The position numbers and the translations under genes were made by a program. From Costus lasius (Eukaryota; Streptophyta; Magnoliopsida; Zingiberales; Costaceae): a stretch of 64,000 nt of DNA. This document shows, piece after piece, positions 33,128-45,400 of this stretch. The first letter of the stretch is position 1. Every line of letters begins with the position of its first letter. Below the pieces are notes generated by a model. It was given only the letters and a program-made list of their open reading frames with translations, was not told the origin of the DNA and did not search any database. The stretch spans positions 104,249,565 through 104,313,564 of the forward strand of contig CM050451.1 in the NCBI GenBank assembly GCA_027563935.2. The letters run 5' to 3'.

Positions 33128-33605
33128 TAGAGATGATAGAAAAACTTATGCTCGTCTCACCCTGATATTGAAAAAAAAAAAAAGAGTTAATTGGGTCTTA
33201 GATCGAGTTCAGATAAAACTCGACTATTATAAATTAGATCAGGGTAAGGTGTAAGATCTTAGGTACTTGCCCTAAATCTAAATCTAAACTTGAAACCGAA
33301 TCTATTCTACTTTATATAATTACTAAATTACATTTTTATTTAAAAAGCTCTAACCCTCTTTTCTCTAATCCCTCTTTCTCCCCTTCCCACTCACATAGCT
33401 CCCCTCTTGTCGTGCCACCATTTGCTGGCTTTGCAAGGTCGAGTTTCCCCACGGGAATCTGATCCTTGTTGGGGGTAAGGTGTGGGGTAGAATTTTTAAA
33501 AGCCAATGTAATCAACAAATTTGAAGTTGGGTATAAGGAATGGGTGCCAAGATTAGGATAGGGTTTGGCACTACCCGCCTTGCCCCTTACCTGTTATCAT
33601 CCCTA
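33128..33605. mobile_element. possible hAT-type MITE relic
   Basis: The left end reads tagagatgatag and the right end, in inverse, tagggatgataacaggtaag, with GGGTAAGG-like subterminal motifs as in many plant hAT MITEs. The flanking 8-mers (acaccttg and atctttac) do not match, so the boundaries or the call may be wrong. Confidence 0.3.
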
Positions 33606-33954
33606 ATCTTTACTTCTCTCTCTATTGTCTTTAATAGCATTCGCATATTAGTATCATGTGTATAGTCATTTCTATCTATCATGTTACCATTTTCAACAAA
33701 ACACTTTCACATGTTATTAGTCACATTAGGCCTGCATTCATCACCAAACAATACATACTGAACTTTGCTGACCCTGTGGAAGCCGCAAATAAATGTTATC
33801 TAAAACTATGTTATTATGTTAATATAATGTTTGCCTTATGTCTTAGTAATAGTAGATTGAATACTAAAAGTTATTGACAATCTAATTTAGGTAGACATGG
33901 TCAATGTTCTACTTATTCCTAATTTTTTATTATCTTCTACTATATCTAATGCAT

Positions 33955-34161
33955 AGAATAATTACATGAGCTCCTCCTCCTTTCTCTTGGTAGAGTGTCT
34001 GTGCTTGTAGACGCAACTCTTCTTCTCCTTCTCCTCCTCTCCTCTTCTTCTTTGGTTGTTTTGCTCTGCTCTGCATCATTGGAAATGTTTCGCGTACCGT
34101 ATTGGCCCGTATGAACTAGTTTTTCAAACATTGCTATAAGCACAACAATCTTTGTTTTATG

Positions 34162-34206
<45 letters not shown>

Positions 34207-35425
34207 AGTAGCCTTTAAATTAGAAATGAGTTGAAATTAGTAAGGAAATGGTAAATGAGTATTCTAATAGGAGTTAATGAGAAATAATGATCTCTTATGA
34301 TAATATAATCATAAGGTTAACCTACGATATGAGACTTAATAACATTGAAATTGATAAACTATTGAAGAGGCCAATATTTAAGGTAGGAATCTAATTTCTA
34401 CTCCTTTCATCAAAATATTTTTTTTGTACTATTTTAGAATTATTATATTTTATTGTTCTATCCAATTGATATCTTTGCCGTTGCATTCAATATCATTCAT
34501 GAATTGAGCATTATAATGAATAATTGTGATCTTATTTGACATTTTTATTAGTTAGCTTTGATGGATCATTTACTATTATGTGATATGTTTAAACTTGACA
34601 TATTTAAATATTTATGTTGTATGCCTAATGTCGTGGCATTGCATGATCTTTTGGCTAAGCTTTATTATACCACTTAGACCTAAGTTGGACTCTATGGAGG
34701 TACTGATCACCTAATTGGAAGTCATTAGACCGATCGGGTCTTAGGTATTGAAAGCAATATCCTTCAAGCTGTCTTCGATCAATCCGTAGAATAATGGAAG
34801 CATTCAAACTAAGAGTGTGGGCTCGAGAGGGAGATTATGTATATTGTAGTCGCATTTTTGATTTTCGCAACAATATAGACATGTTTATATCATATAGAAT
34901 TAGTAAATATAAAATTGTTTATCTTTCTTTTATTGCATGCATTTTGTGATTTCTACTTAGGTCTTTATTTAATTTCTCGGCAGGCTAATTCCTACATATC
35001 TTTCTCTTATTGGGCTCCCTGACACTAGTATAGGCTATAAACCACATATATTTCATATATTTTTTAAAAGTAGCTATTTGTTCTTATTATTATACATTTA
35101 ACAAATAAAATTCTCATGGAGTAAAGACATGAACCACATGATAATCTTTAGGTCAAAGAGTTTGAACATAGATCAAACAAACAAGTATTTTTTTTAGCAT
35201 CAAATGATATCAAAATAAGTACAAAAATAATTCTTGCAATATATTGGTATACAATGGCAAAAACATGAAACCGAGAACTAAGACGGGAAAGAGGCACGCC
35301 TTAGGCTATGAACAACTCTTCCATGCACCTATTTATGCAATGAACATTTTAACGAACATTTTAAGGGGTGAAGCGAAGAGATGCCATGTAATTGAATATC
35401 TAGTTTACTATTACATGAATTTCAT
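33955..35425. repeat. long inverted repeat, right arm
   Basis: Inverse of 29545-31055. It includes tcaaacattgctataagcac (inverse of the 30885 region). It has an (AT)n run at 34169-34203 where the left arm has only tatatatatgaaaaatata. Confidence 0.8.
34169..34203. repeat. (AT)n microsatellite
   Basis: About 17 AT units within the right inverted-repeat arm, expanded relative to the left arm. Confidence 0.95.
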
Positions 35426-36419
35426 AAATAGACGAGTTTACAGTAGGGAAAGATAATAAATAATACTAGTTGACATACATATAGCTTACCATACGTTACC
35501 TAACTCAAATCAATCAACAAGTTTATTTAAAGTTCGTATCTAATTTAATTTAACAATTAATTGGAAAGTTGTGGTGCATTGCAGTTCTTTTGTTGTGCTG
35601 CAATCACAATCAATGTTATGACTGGAGAAACACTTCTTTTGGCAAATAGCTACTACTGCACTAGGTATTCATCTCGATGCTTAGCTATTAGCCGGTGTTG
35701 TAGTGGTGCTGCATTCATGTTTTTATTTGGATCCACTAGTTGATAATCTGGACTAAGATCTTGCATTCGCGTTTTCTTTTTGAATCTAGCTGTTGTACCA
35801 TGGAACAACGTAATACAACTTCAAGTGAAGTTCTGATCTTATATTTATCCACATCTATTTTATGGGGCTTTATGTGTTTGAAATCGTGGACCCAATTGTT
35901 ACTTCATTAGCTTTTTTACAAACTGAATTTTGATTTCATAAACTCATTGAAGCTTGGTGAGAAAAACATATCAAATACCCAATCTTGAAAAAACATTCTA
36001 TGTTAAAGATATAGCTAGTTGGGCACATGTTGCTAGTGAAAAGAACTGATCTCTTTCATTTGTCCTCCTGGGATAATTATTTCAATGATTGTACGAGACA
36101 ACTCTGGCATTACTTGAAAAAAAAAATCTTTAAAGATTTGTGCATTTTTTTAGCTGGCATTAAGCCTTTTTATCATATGGTATGAGCACAGACAAACATC
36201 TTTTGGAAACTAGATCTTCATTTGTTAATAATTATTTTCCTTAGTGCTGTTTTATTTTGCTGGCTCATTTGGTTCTTTATACATATTTTTAGTAGTGCTG
36301 ATGATGCTTATTCTATGAAGTTTGCAGTGTCTTGATTATTGTACCTTTCTTGATTATCAGGTCGTTTCACTATCAGTTTAATCTGAAGATTATATTGTTG
36401 TTCAACTTATATCTCAATT
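35426..36419 (+). promoter_or_regulatory. upstream region of the DUF1771-Smr gene
   Basis: AT-rich sequence with no domain. Pyrimidine-rich tract and ttgattatcag|gtcg near 36350-36360 would suit a 3' splice site of a leader intron about 60 bases before the start codon. A transcription start was not identified. Confidence 0.35.
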
Positions 36420-39400
36420 ATGGCCACCTCATATGCTCTGGAATGTGATGATGAATCAAGGGCTTTGCGAACGTTGTTTGATGCCTTTGGAACAGTTTGT
36501 ACTCTGGAAGACATAGCCTCAGCTTTTTGCAAGGCTGGACGTGATGTATGTAAGGCAGGGGATATATTGTATCAGCTACAAGAAAGCAGTACTTCTGGTG
36601 TATCTAATACACAAAACAGTGAGAAATTTCCTAAATTCGAGGAACAATTGGATGAAGATTGTTCCACCAATCTGGGGAAAAAATCTTTGGGAACAAAGCA
36701 CAAGAAGTTAAGCGCTTCAGTTGGTTCTATCTCAAGTGTTCTTGGTAAGCAGTATGCCAATGGAGTTTCATCACGGCGGAATAGAATCATTGGAACAATC
36801 AAGCCACCTAAAATTGAAATTAATGAGCCGCTGACTGTTGAGACTGATTTTGAAGCATTTGTGCCTGATTCTGTTCGAACAAATGATTCTATAAATGACA
36901 AAGATGTTGAAGAATTCCTCTTCTCAATGCTTGGAGATGGTTTCAAACTCAGCAGAGATGTGATACGTGATGTTCTTGGTAATTAACAAATTGGCATTCC
37001 ATTGTTTGAGTTATTTTTTTTAGAAATGTGTAATGTGATTAATTAGTTTGTTAATTATAAATTAATTGATTCATTAATTATGTTAATTGATTAATTCTTA
37101 GTCAACTAAATAATATCAATTTTTGTGGCTCAAATTGGTATATAATCATGTCATATCATGTTCAAAAGGTGTAATTAGTATACGCCATGTTGAATTTTGT
37201 TAAGTTCTTAACTTAGCTAGACCAATATTTGTCTAATATCTTGCTGAGTGGGAGGTATCATGTATGGGGTTGAATTGGCCATGCCAAATATTGTATTGTA
37301 TGCTTATGTATGGAGTTTGACTTTTGTATATGTATATGAATTAGCCATGCATTTGCTTGGCTTCTTCTTATTATCTTATTAAATGTATGCCTTTCGCATA
37401 TACTCTAGCAATCTTTATTTTTTATGTGTTGTATCTGTTTTATTATATCATTACTTTAATTAAAGGTGTGCCAAGGGATGCCCGTAGGCACAAAAAACCT
37501 ATAGGTGGAGTGCAATACTTTGAAATATCCTATGTTGATGTGGTTTATCTATTAGATTCTATTATGAATATTGATTTTCTTAATTGTAATTAGATCATGC
37601 TTTAGTGGTTTAGTGGGGTAGTGGTTATTAGGTCATGTGTAATTAGTTAGCATTTGTAGTTATTATGTCTTAATAAAGTCTATATAAAAGGCATATTAAA
37701 TGGTTGTAATGACATTTGATTAATGAAATTATAACCCTCCTTGATATTTTCTTATCTCTCCCTTAAAAAGAAGGGTTCTCCTCTTGCCTACACTCTTCTC
37801 CCTTCCTCTCTAATCACTCTTGTGCTCTGCATCAAGTGATGTCAAAAAGTCAAATTTCCCTGTACACATCTCCTAACAATAAGGTCCATGGGAATAATCC
37901 TTGTATACCCTGCTTTCAACCCCCAATTCACCTCTCTGATCTTCATCCTCATGTTGTTTGCCACGGCCCATGTTTTAGCACGCGCATCGCATCCCATCTC
38001 ACTCACTCTTCTTGTGACAAGCGTGTTCCTGTTCATAGCCTCCTTGCAGCTCCCATTCAGAACATCCAAGCTTGCCCCTATTTGTAGCTTGCTTGCCCAC
38101 TATTGTTTGCTTGTTCACCAAATCTCTTCTTTCCTACAACAATCTATAGGTTAGAAAATCAGTTTGATTGGGTGGTACGCCAAGTTTGTATTGGTTAGAC
38201 CAAGATGTGCTGATACATGGTTGGTACGTATAAATTATTATGAAATGTATATATTTAATTAAAATCAATAGCACAAACCTGTTTTCATCATTACGTATTT
38301 GTTCATCTGATATTTAATATCATGATTCGAACTACATGAGCATGTTGTTGTTCCTCACGCTGTAGCATTTGTTGGGACCTCTACGCTTTCCACCTTCCCA
38401 CTTCTGAGCTGTGTCTTCGCCATCCCTTATGAAGCTCCACTTGAATCCTAGGTAGTGCTAGAAGATCTTGACTGGGATGGTGGATTCCTAATTTGGGGCA
38501 TTTATCATCTTGCTCTCGTGTCTCCTAGCAAGGCCAACAAACACCCCCGTCTACCCTTTTATGCTTCTTTCATGCTTTGCCTTGCTGCTTTCCTTTTATT
38601 CTAAACCCTAGCTAAGTAGCAAAAGAAAAGTGGTTTAACATCAAGTTAGTCCTCTTTAACTCAGATGGTTGCAAACCATTAGAGATGCTTGTTGCTCCTC
38701 TCATCTCTATGAATGACGCATCTACTGTTTTACTCATCATACCCTTCATCTACCATTGGCATCACCGATTTAGCACAGGACAAATCCACCTTATTTGGTG
38801 TTGATGACTTGATGCTAATGAATCCTCTTGCCTTAGTGATGATAAACTCCTCTTTCCCAAAGTTAAGCCTTTGATGATACCAAGGTATTAAAAACTGGTC
38901 TATATTGTTCAATATGAGCATTATGCAACTGTCCGACCTTGTATGGGTATCAGCCAATGCGGAACATTCCGACATTGAATTGGTGTACTAGTATAGGCTG
39001 ATATTTAATATCCAGGTTGATACTTTCATCATAGGCTATAATTGTTGCAGTATTATGATGAGGATGCATGGCATAAAAACATGAGATTGAGAAGGAGCAT
39101 GCTTGCCATTGTCAACTTGCCATGTTGCTAGGAGTTGTCATTGACAAAGCTTCCAAACTACTTGCCATTTGTTGGTCACCGGATTACCATCATTATTGCC
39201 GCTCATCCTAGTTTGGTCCTTGTCATCTTTCGCAATAGTTCCGAGGACCTAGATTGTCTGGCAGATAAATAAGTGTTCATATTTTGTATGAATACATGGG
39301 AACAATCTAGTGCATTAGCTCAAAAAGTGGTCATTATTATGTATGAAGTTTTATTTTAATCCAGAATTTATGTTTGTGATCATTGTAAATTTGTTTATAT

Positions 39401-42400
39401 CCATATAATTGTGTGATTATACATGTATATAATATCTGTTAAAAATTTGCCCCTTGCTTCCCTCAATTTGCATCTTGCGCCTTGGTGATTCCGATCTTAG
39501 TGTTTTAGTGCACAGTGCATAACAATGCTTCTATATGTCATATTTGCTTCCCAAATCAAAGTATTTTTTAATTAATCTGTAGTAATACACAAAATAGCAG
39601 AAAAAACTGAAGAACAATCGAAGTTAATTTCTTTCCCATTTAGAGGTTGGAAATGTCATTGTCACAATGTTAGTAAAAGAATGAAGTAATTACTAAAAGA
39701 AATATGTATCTCCATCATTTGTCTTCAAATATGTAATTTTTCCTGTAAATATATAATTTTCTTGTTTATAACTTTATATATCAAGATACTGTTTTTAAAT
39801 AGTGGAAAGAGCATTGTTATCCATTTATTTCAACTTCGCCCATGCTTTACTTTGGAAAAGAAACTTGCATAACTAAATATTTCATCTTATTTGCAGCGCG
39901 TTGTGGATATGACATGAAGAAGGTGCTTTTACTTCCCCCTTTGGACTCTGTACTTTGGTTCGTTGGTAGATGATTTATCATGTGCTTTCATTTACTTTAT
40001 ATGTTTGGAAATTTAGTTATACAGGACTACCTTTTGGTATTTTTGAGTTTATTTATATTCATGATGGGTTGCAATCTCCCAAACTATCAGCTGAATAGTC
40101 TTCCACAGAAAACTTTCAGATATTACAGTGAAGAGTCAGATACTATATCACCTATACTTAATCTGTTGATGTATATATTATCACCTAGTATGATTCATTC
40201 TTGGTGCTGTCGGTTTTGTATAGAGCTTGTTTTACATGCCTAATACCACTTTCAGTTTGTTGTCTTATGTTATTTGAAAGAAATGAAGTAAATACCAACA
40301 ATATCAACCAAACAAATAGTATGCCTTGGTTATAGAAGTTTTTGATGACAAGGAATAGTTGACACCCTATTAACATTATTGCAATTAGCGTGTATCATAT
40401 TGCAGATTCCAAATGTGGGCTTAGTTCTTTAATGCTCACATTTGGTATTGGTCCAATTCACATGTGGTGGTGGGTCATGCGAATCCTCCTTGGGTCCATG
40501 ACATATCACAGAATATATTAATGCTCTTGATAAATCAAATGCCTTCAAGCAAACATCCCTTGCGAATGGCTTGATCCACTTGGATACCAAAGTAGATTTT
40601 GCTGTAGACCATCAATAACATTATAAAGGACTTTCTTAGATGTGGTCCACCATATGATACATTGAGATAATTATATGTAAAATGAAATAAAGTTTTAGTT
40701 CTTCCCAATTTAAAACAATATGACTTAAAATTTCATGGATTAAATATTTTATGAACTTCACTTACTGAGTCAAAAACTAAAATATTCTTTAGCGTTATAT
40801 ATTTTTTGCTCAATTCTATTTATTGTCACGGAAGGAAAATGTCACTCAGTCAATGTTGATAATGTTGGATATTGACCTCCTACCAAGGAAGAAAAAATTC
40901 ACCTACTGCTTCCTTGTGTCTGGAGCCTGGAGTGACAAAACCAGTGGCCTCGGACTCTCGCATTGGTGTTTTGACTGATCTGAGGACCATTGATGCTCAG
41001 GTTATTCTATAGCATTGGCTCGCGTTCAGTATTTCTGTTGCTGTATAGGTTCTGGCACTATTGTTGCCATTATATCGTATTAATAATATTCATATTTTCC
41101 CTTATATACCATCTTTGTACATATTATTTTGAACTTAGGAGTGGGCATATGACAGATGGCATTTCCCCTGAAATTACGATGCCTCTATTCATTGTTGATT
41201 GGCTGGCTACTTCAAAATTCTCGTGCATAGTGCATAGTTCACTTCGTTTATTGGAATTTTGATATTCCAATTCTACCTTGCAGTTATATTAATTCTTCCA
41301 CTTTGTCAATCTCGGGACATTCCAGTGTTACTTCAACCATATGGCTGGCGTTATATGATTTGCTCCATTTGAGGAATTACAGCATGTCAGAATGAAAATT
41401 GGAGAAAACTTGAATGAGTTCGAAATTTTTGAGGGGCTGGCAAAGTTAGAAAGTTTGAGGGAGTAGGAACCATGGGAGATGAGTGGGTGGGAGGTTGGAG
41501 GTGAAAAGGCCTAAAAGAGGCCGTATATTACCCAAAAATGCTAAAATATGCATTATATTCCAAAAGAATGCTTTCCGCAGGAAGCGACAGGTGTTGTTAT
41601 CCCAAAAGAATTTATCCTCCAAAGTCCAAAGTACTATCTGACAGGGCCAATTTGCTGGCAATTTTTGAAGCATTAGAGTTTTGTTACTGTAGTCTTTTCC
41701 TGTAACTTTATTGGAAAGTCTCCATTTTACATTCTTTTTGAAGCATTAGAATTAGCATGTCCCAAGTGACGGAAATTATGAGTTTCATGCAGCATCTCGT
41801 CATCTGTTTTGATGTAAACAATATTACTACATAATTTTTTGTTCCTTCAGTTATTTGTTTGAAATTTGGAATACTTCCAACTGACAACAATAATGAATTA
41901 TATTTCCATTTTGTAGAGCATGGACGAATTGTTGGAAATATCTGCTAGTACCTTTGAAAAGGGCAAAGTAGTTGAATTCGATGGTTTAGAAGAAGTAAGT
42001 ACATTTTGCAGTTTGCGCTGCTAAATTTTTAGCGACTATGCACGTAGTTAGAAGAAAAAAAGGTGTTATTCCTTGTATTGATTGCCAGCAATACATTAGT
42101 AGATACTCTTAATGGATAAAGACCCCTAAAAAAACTATCTAATAAGAGATTCAAAAGCTTAATAATAAATTCATAAAGGAAAACATAGACTCTAACACAT
42201 TTAATGAACAATTATTTCTTTTTGGCATGGCCAGCATTCTTATATTCTTCAGCGTTATCCTAAGAAACATAATAGCAAATTCTTGAAATTAAGATGGTAC
42301 CAATCTTTTCTCCCGAAGGAATTCGAACTTGAAGTTGCTAGTATAATTATCTGAACAATTTTGTTTTCATATCCATATTGTGGAAAATTTTCAGCCACAG

Positions 42401-45400
42401 TCCACAGGCACAGGATCAAAGACAGATAATTGTTTCCTTCAAGATTCTTATCTAGATTCTTCATCTGGTGTAAGGTGTGTGTATAACTTTTAGGAAAGTA
42501 TATTTTCCTTTCTTTGATTTTTTGAAGTAAAAAATTCAAACTATAGTAAAGTTTTCTAATTGGTGAAATAATTTTTTTTATGAAGAGAAATGCCTCGACA
42601 CTCTAGCATGGAAGAAAAGAATGCAAATCTGCCCGCAGAGGTGCTACATTCGTTGTTTAATGTTCCAGAGAGATTGGAGGAGCAACCCAAGACAAAACGC
42701 CTAGAAATTGGACATAATAGAACAAGAGTTATAGGGCAAAAACCAATTACAAAACCACTTATGGACAATGTCTTATCATCTACAGCTAATCTTAGTCTAA
42801 AACAGGTTCTCTGTGAAGGTATACCTGAATGCTACCATTTAAAATATTTGGTGTCATTGAGAAGTTGTAAATTATGTCTAAATCAGTGTTTGAGGAACCG
42901 GTCCAATATCGGCCGGTTCCTTCGGTTGGTACCGGTCCGGTGAGGGACTGGCACCAGAGCAAGGGTCGGAGCACGGAAGCTGCGGACGGCGGCGCTGAAG
43001 TGTCGGAAGCTTTATTTGAAGTTTCCACTACCGCTAGAAGCTTCGTTTCGTTTCCTGCCGAAAGCTTCAAACGAAGTTTCTGCCTTCGGCGAGAAGCGGC
43101 TCACCCGGTTTGTTGTTATTGTAATGGTATGTATCGGTCCGGCGAGTTGCCGGACCGAGTTTTTGAACTATGGTCTAAATAAGTAATTCATTCTAAGATT
43201 TTTTTGTGAACAATCATGATGTCTATTGTTAAACTTTCACTATTATTCTAAATTGTTTGTTATAAATGCATTAATATCTGTTTAGTTTCTAACTTTCTAT
43301 TTCATGTTGTTGTTTGCTTTATATTGGTGGATGGTGAAGGTATAGTTATATGGTGCTTTTGAGATCTTTGACTTCGGTTGAGCTGGAGATTTTAGATTTC
43401 ATATTTCAAATATCTTGTTTTGCTTGCTTAAAGTTTATAGAGGGTTTTTTAATTTAGACAACTGTATAAGCATGGTAAAGTTATGGTTTCTGAATTTTGC
43501 TGATTCAATATATCCTGAACATATTAGAATGGGGCACCTTGTTGGCCTGTAGCACTTAGTCAGCGTAAGTCAACCTTCCATACAGTTCATATTGATGGGA
43601 GTCTAACTCATAGGATATTCATCAATGCTACAACACACTTAATAAGCAAATTAACTCGTTAATTTAGTGCGCGTAAAGTACCGTCACCAATTTAAAATAC
43701 TTAAAGCTAAGTTCACTAAACCTTATGTACCATGTCATCCTTTCTTCCAATTCTTTCTAGGTATTATATAAAGACTTAATGTTCTCATCAAGAATAAGAC
43801 CTAACACATATCTAAGAACCATCTTTTAGTTAATAATATACTTACTAAGTTTGCTTTGATACCATTTGTTAAACATGGTGAGCAAAATAACTCGTTAACT
43901 TGGTGCGTTTAAAACAATGAGACCCAATTTAAAATGCTGGAGGCCAAGTTAGTGATAGTAACTTCACTGAACCTTATCTATTTTGTTATCTTTTGTCTTA
44001 CTTCTTATGTAGTACTAAACTAGGGTATTATAATCAATACTCGTGATCTACGATAAAGAAGATTCTTCGTATGTTGACTTCCATAAACTTGTCTTTGTTA
44101 GAATATTTTTTAGAAGTAAACTTAAATTTCAAATCATGGAGATTTTAATTTTGCTAAAGGATATTTTTTTTTGGAAATATTATAGAAATGTATCTACTCA
44201 TCATGATCAAATTGTACCAATGACTCATACTTCTCAGCCAGTCTATGTTTAAAATTTCAGGAAACGTCTTTTTGTCTCTTCAACTATTATCTTTAGGTTC
44301 TTCAATAATTGTCTTTTGGGTTGTTCATGGTGAGTCTAAAGAGAGGGATTATGTCATTACTTAGCCTTCTAGGCAAGAAAATCAATCTGGAGATTTTACT
44401 ACGTTTACTTTTAAATAACAGGGCAAACGATGAAAATGGTTGTAATATATTTTTGATGAACTTGGAAATGGGCTTCAACTGGATTATTGTCAATTGAGCC
44501 ACAGAAGATTTGCAGAACATCTGCAATGCTTTATGTGGATGTTTAGCTGCATTATGAATTTAAGCATGGAAATTTGCTGATTCTTTTTTATACTACTTGA
44601 AAAATGCAATAACTTTTCTATTTAAGCATGAAAATTGGCGTGTTTTTTTGGTTACTTTGAAAGATATGATCACTTTTCCATTTGATATTCATTATATAGG
44701 GAGCTTGGTCAATTTGGTTGTTTGTTTTTATTTTCTGAGAACTACTGTCCAATGATTAAGGTCTCAACTTATTATTGCAAATTTTTTTATGCATGTTGAA
44801 ATATGTTTACTTCTCTTTTTATAGAAATGAACGAAGTTCTTAAGAAAAATTGATATAATTGGTTTGTGCCTTTGCATTTTTATGACTAATATTGTTTTAT
44901 CTCCTAGGCTGCTGGTAACTAATGCGAGTTAAAATTTAAACTGTCTTTATCATAGGTCCAGTTACCGAAGAAGATGATGACTACCAGATATTTAGGAGAG
45001 CTGCCAAGCAGCATTGGGATTCAATGAAGCAGTATTATAAAGCTGTAAGAGATTTATTTAACAGCTCAAGATCATTAGTATCTTTGACATGATCTTTAAT
45101 CTTTTATAGCATTCCCTGTTTTAGTTATCATTTTGCTAATATTATTCATGCTCATGTCCTTTGCAGGCAGTTGATGCTTTTACAGAGGGTGACAGTGAAA
45201 AGATTAGATACCATCTAGAGCAAGTAAGTTTTATTCTTCTGGTGAGAAATGATCTCATTTCTAAACAAATGATTTGCCTTTTTGTTTAATTATCATGAAT
45301 TCATGATACTGTTAATTATGCTTTTAAAAAAACTTTATTTTGAAGCCTTTAATTAATGTGAACAACTTCATCAATTACACAAAAATTTCTTTAAGCATGT

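Larger units (their letters stand above)
31056..33954. other. spacer between inverted repeat arms
   Basis: 2.9 kb, AT-rich, without a recognisable gene. It contains the 196-bp tandem duplication (32104-32495) and a candidate hAT-type MITE (33128-33605). The frame at 31646-31870 has no recognisable feature. Confidence 0.5.

Noticed and set aside
33128..33605. Confident hAT MITE call
   Set aside because: TIR-like ends are short and the flanking 8-mers do not match, so it is kept only as a low-confidence feature.
35561..35743. 60-codon plus frame before the DUF1771-Smr gene
   Set aside because: No domain and no splice-compatible link to the downstream exons.
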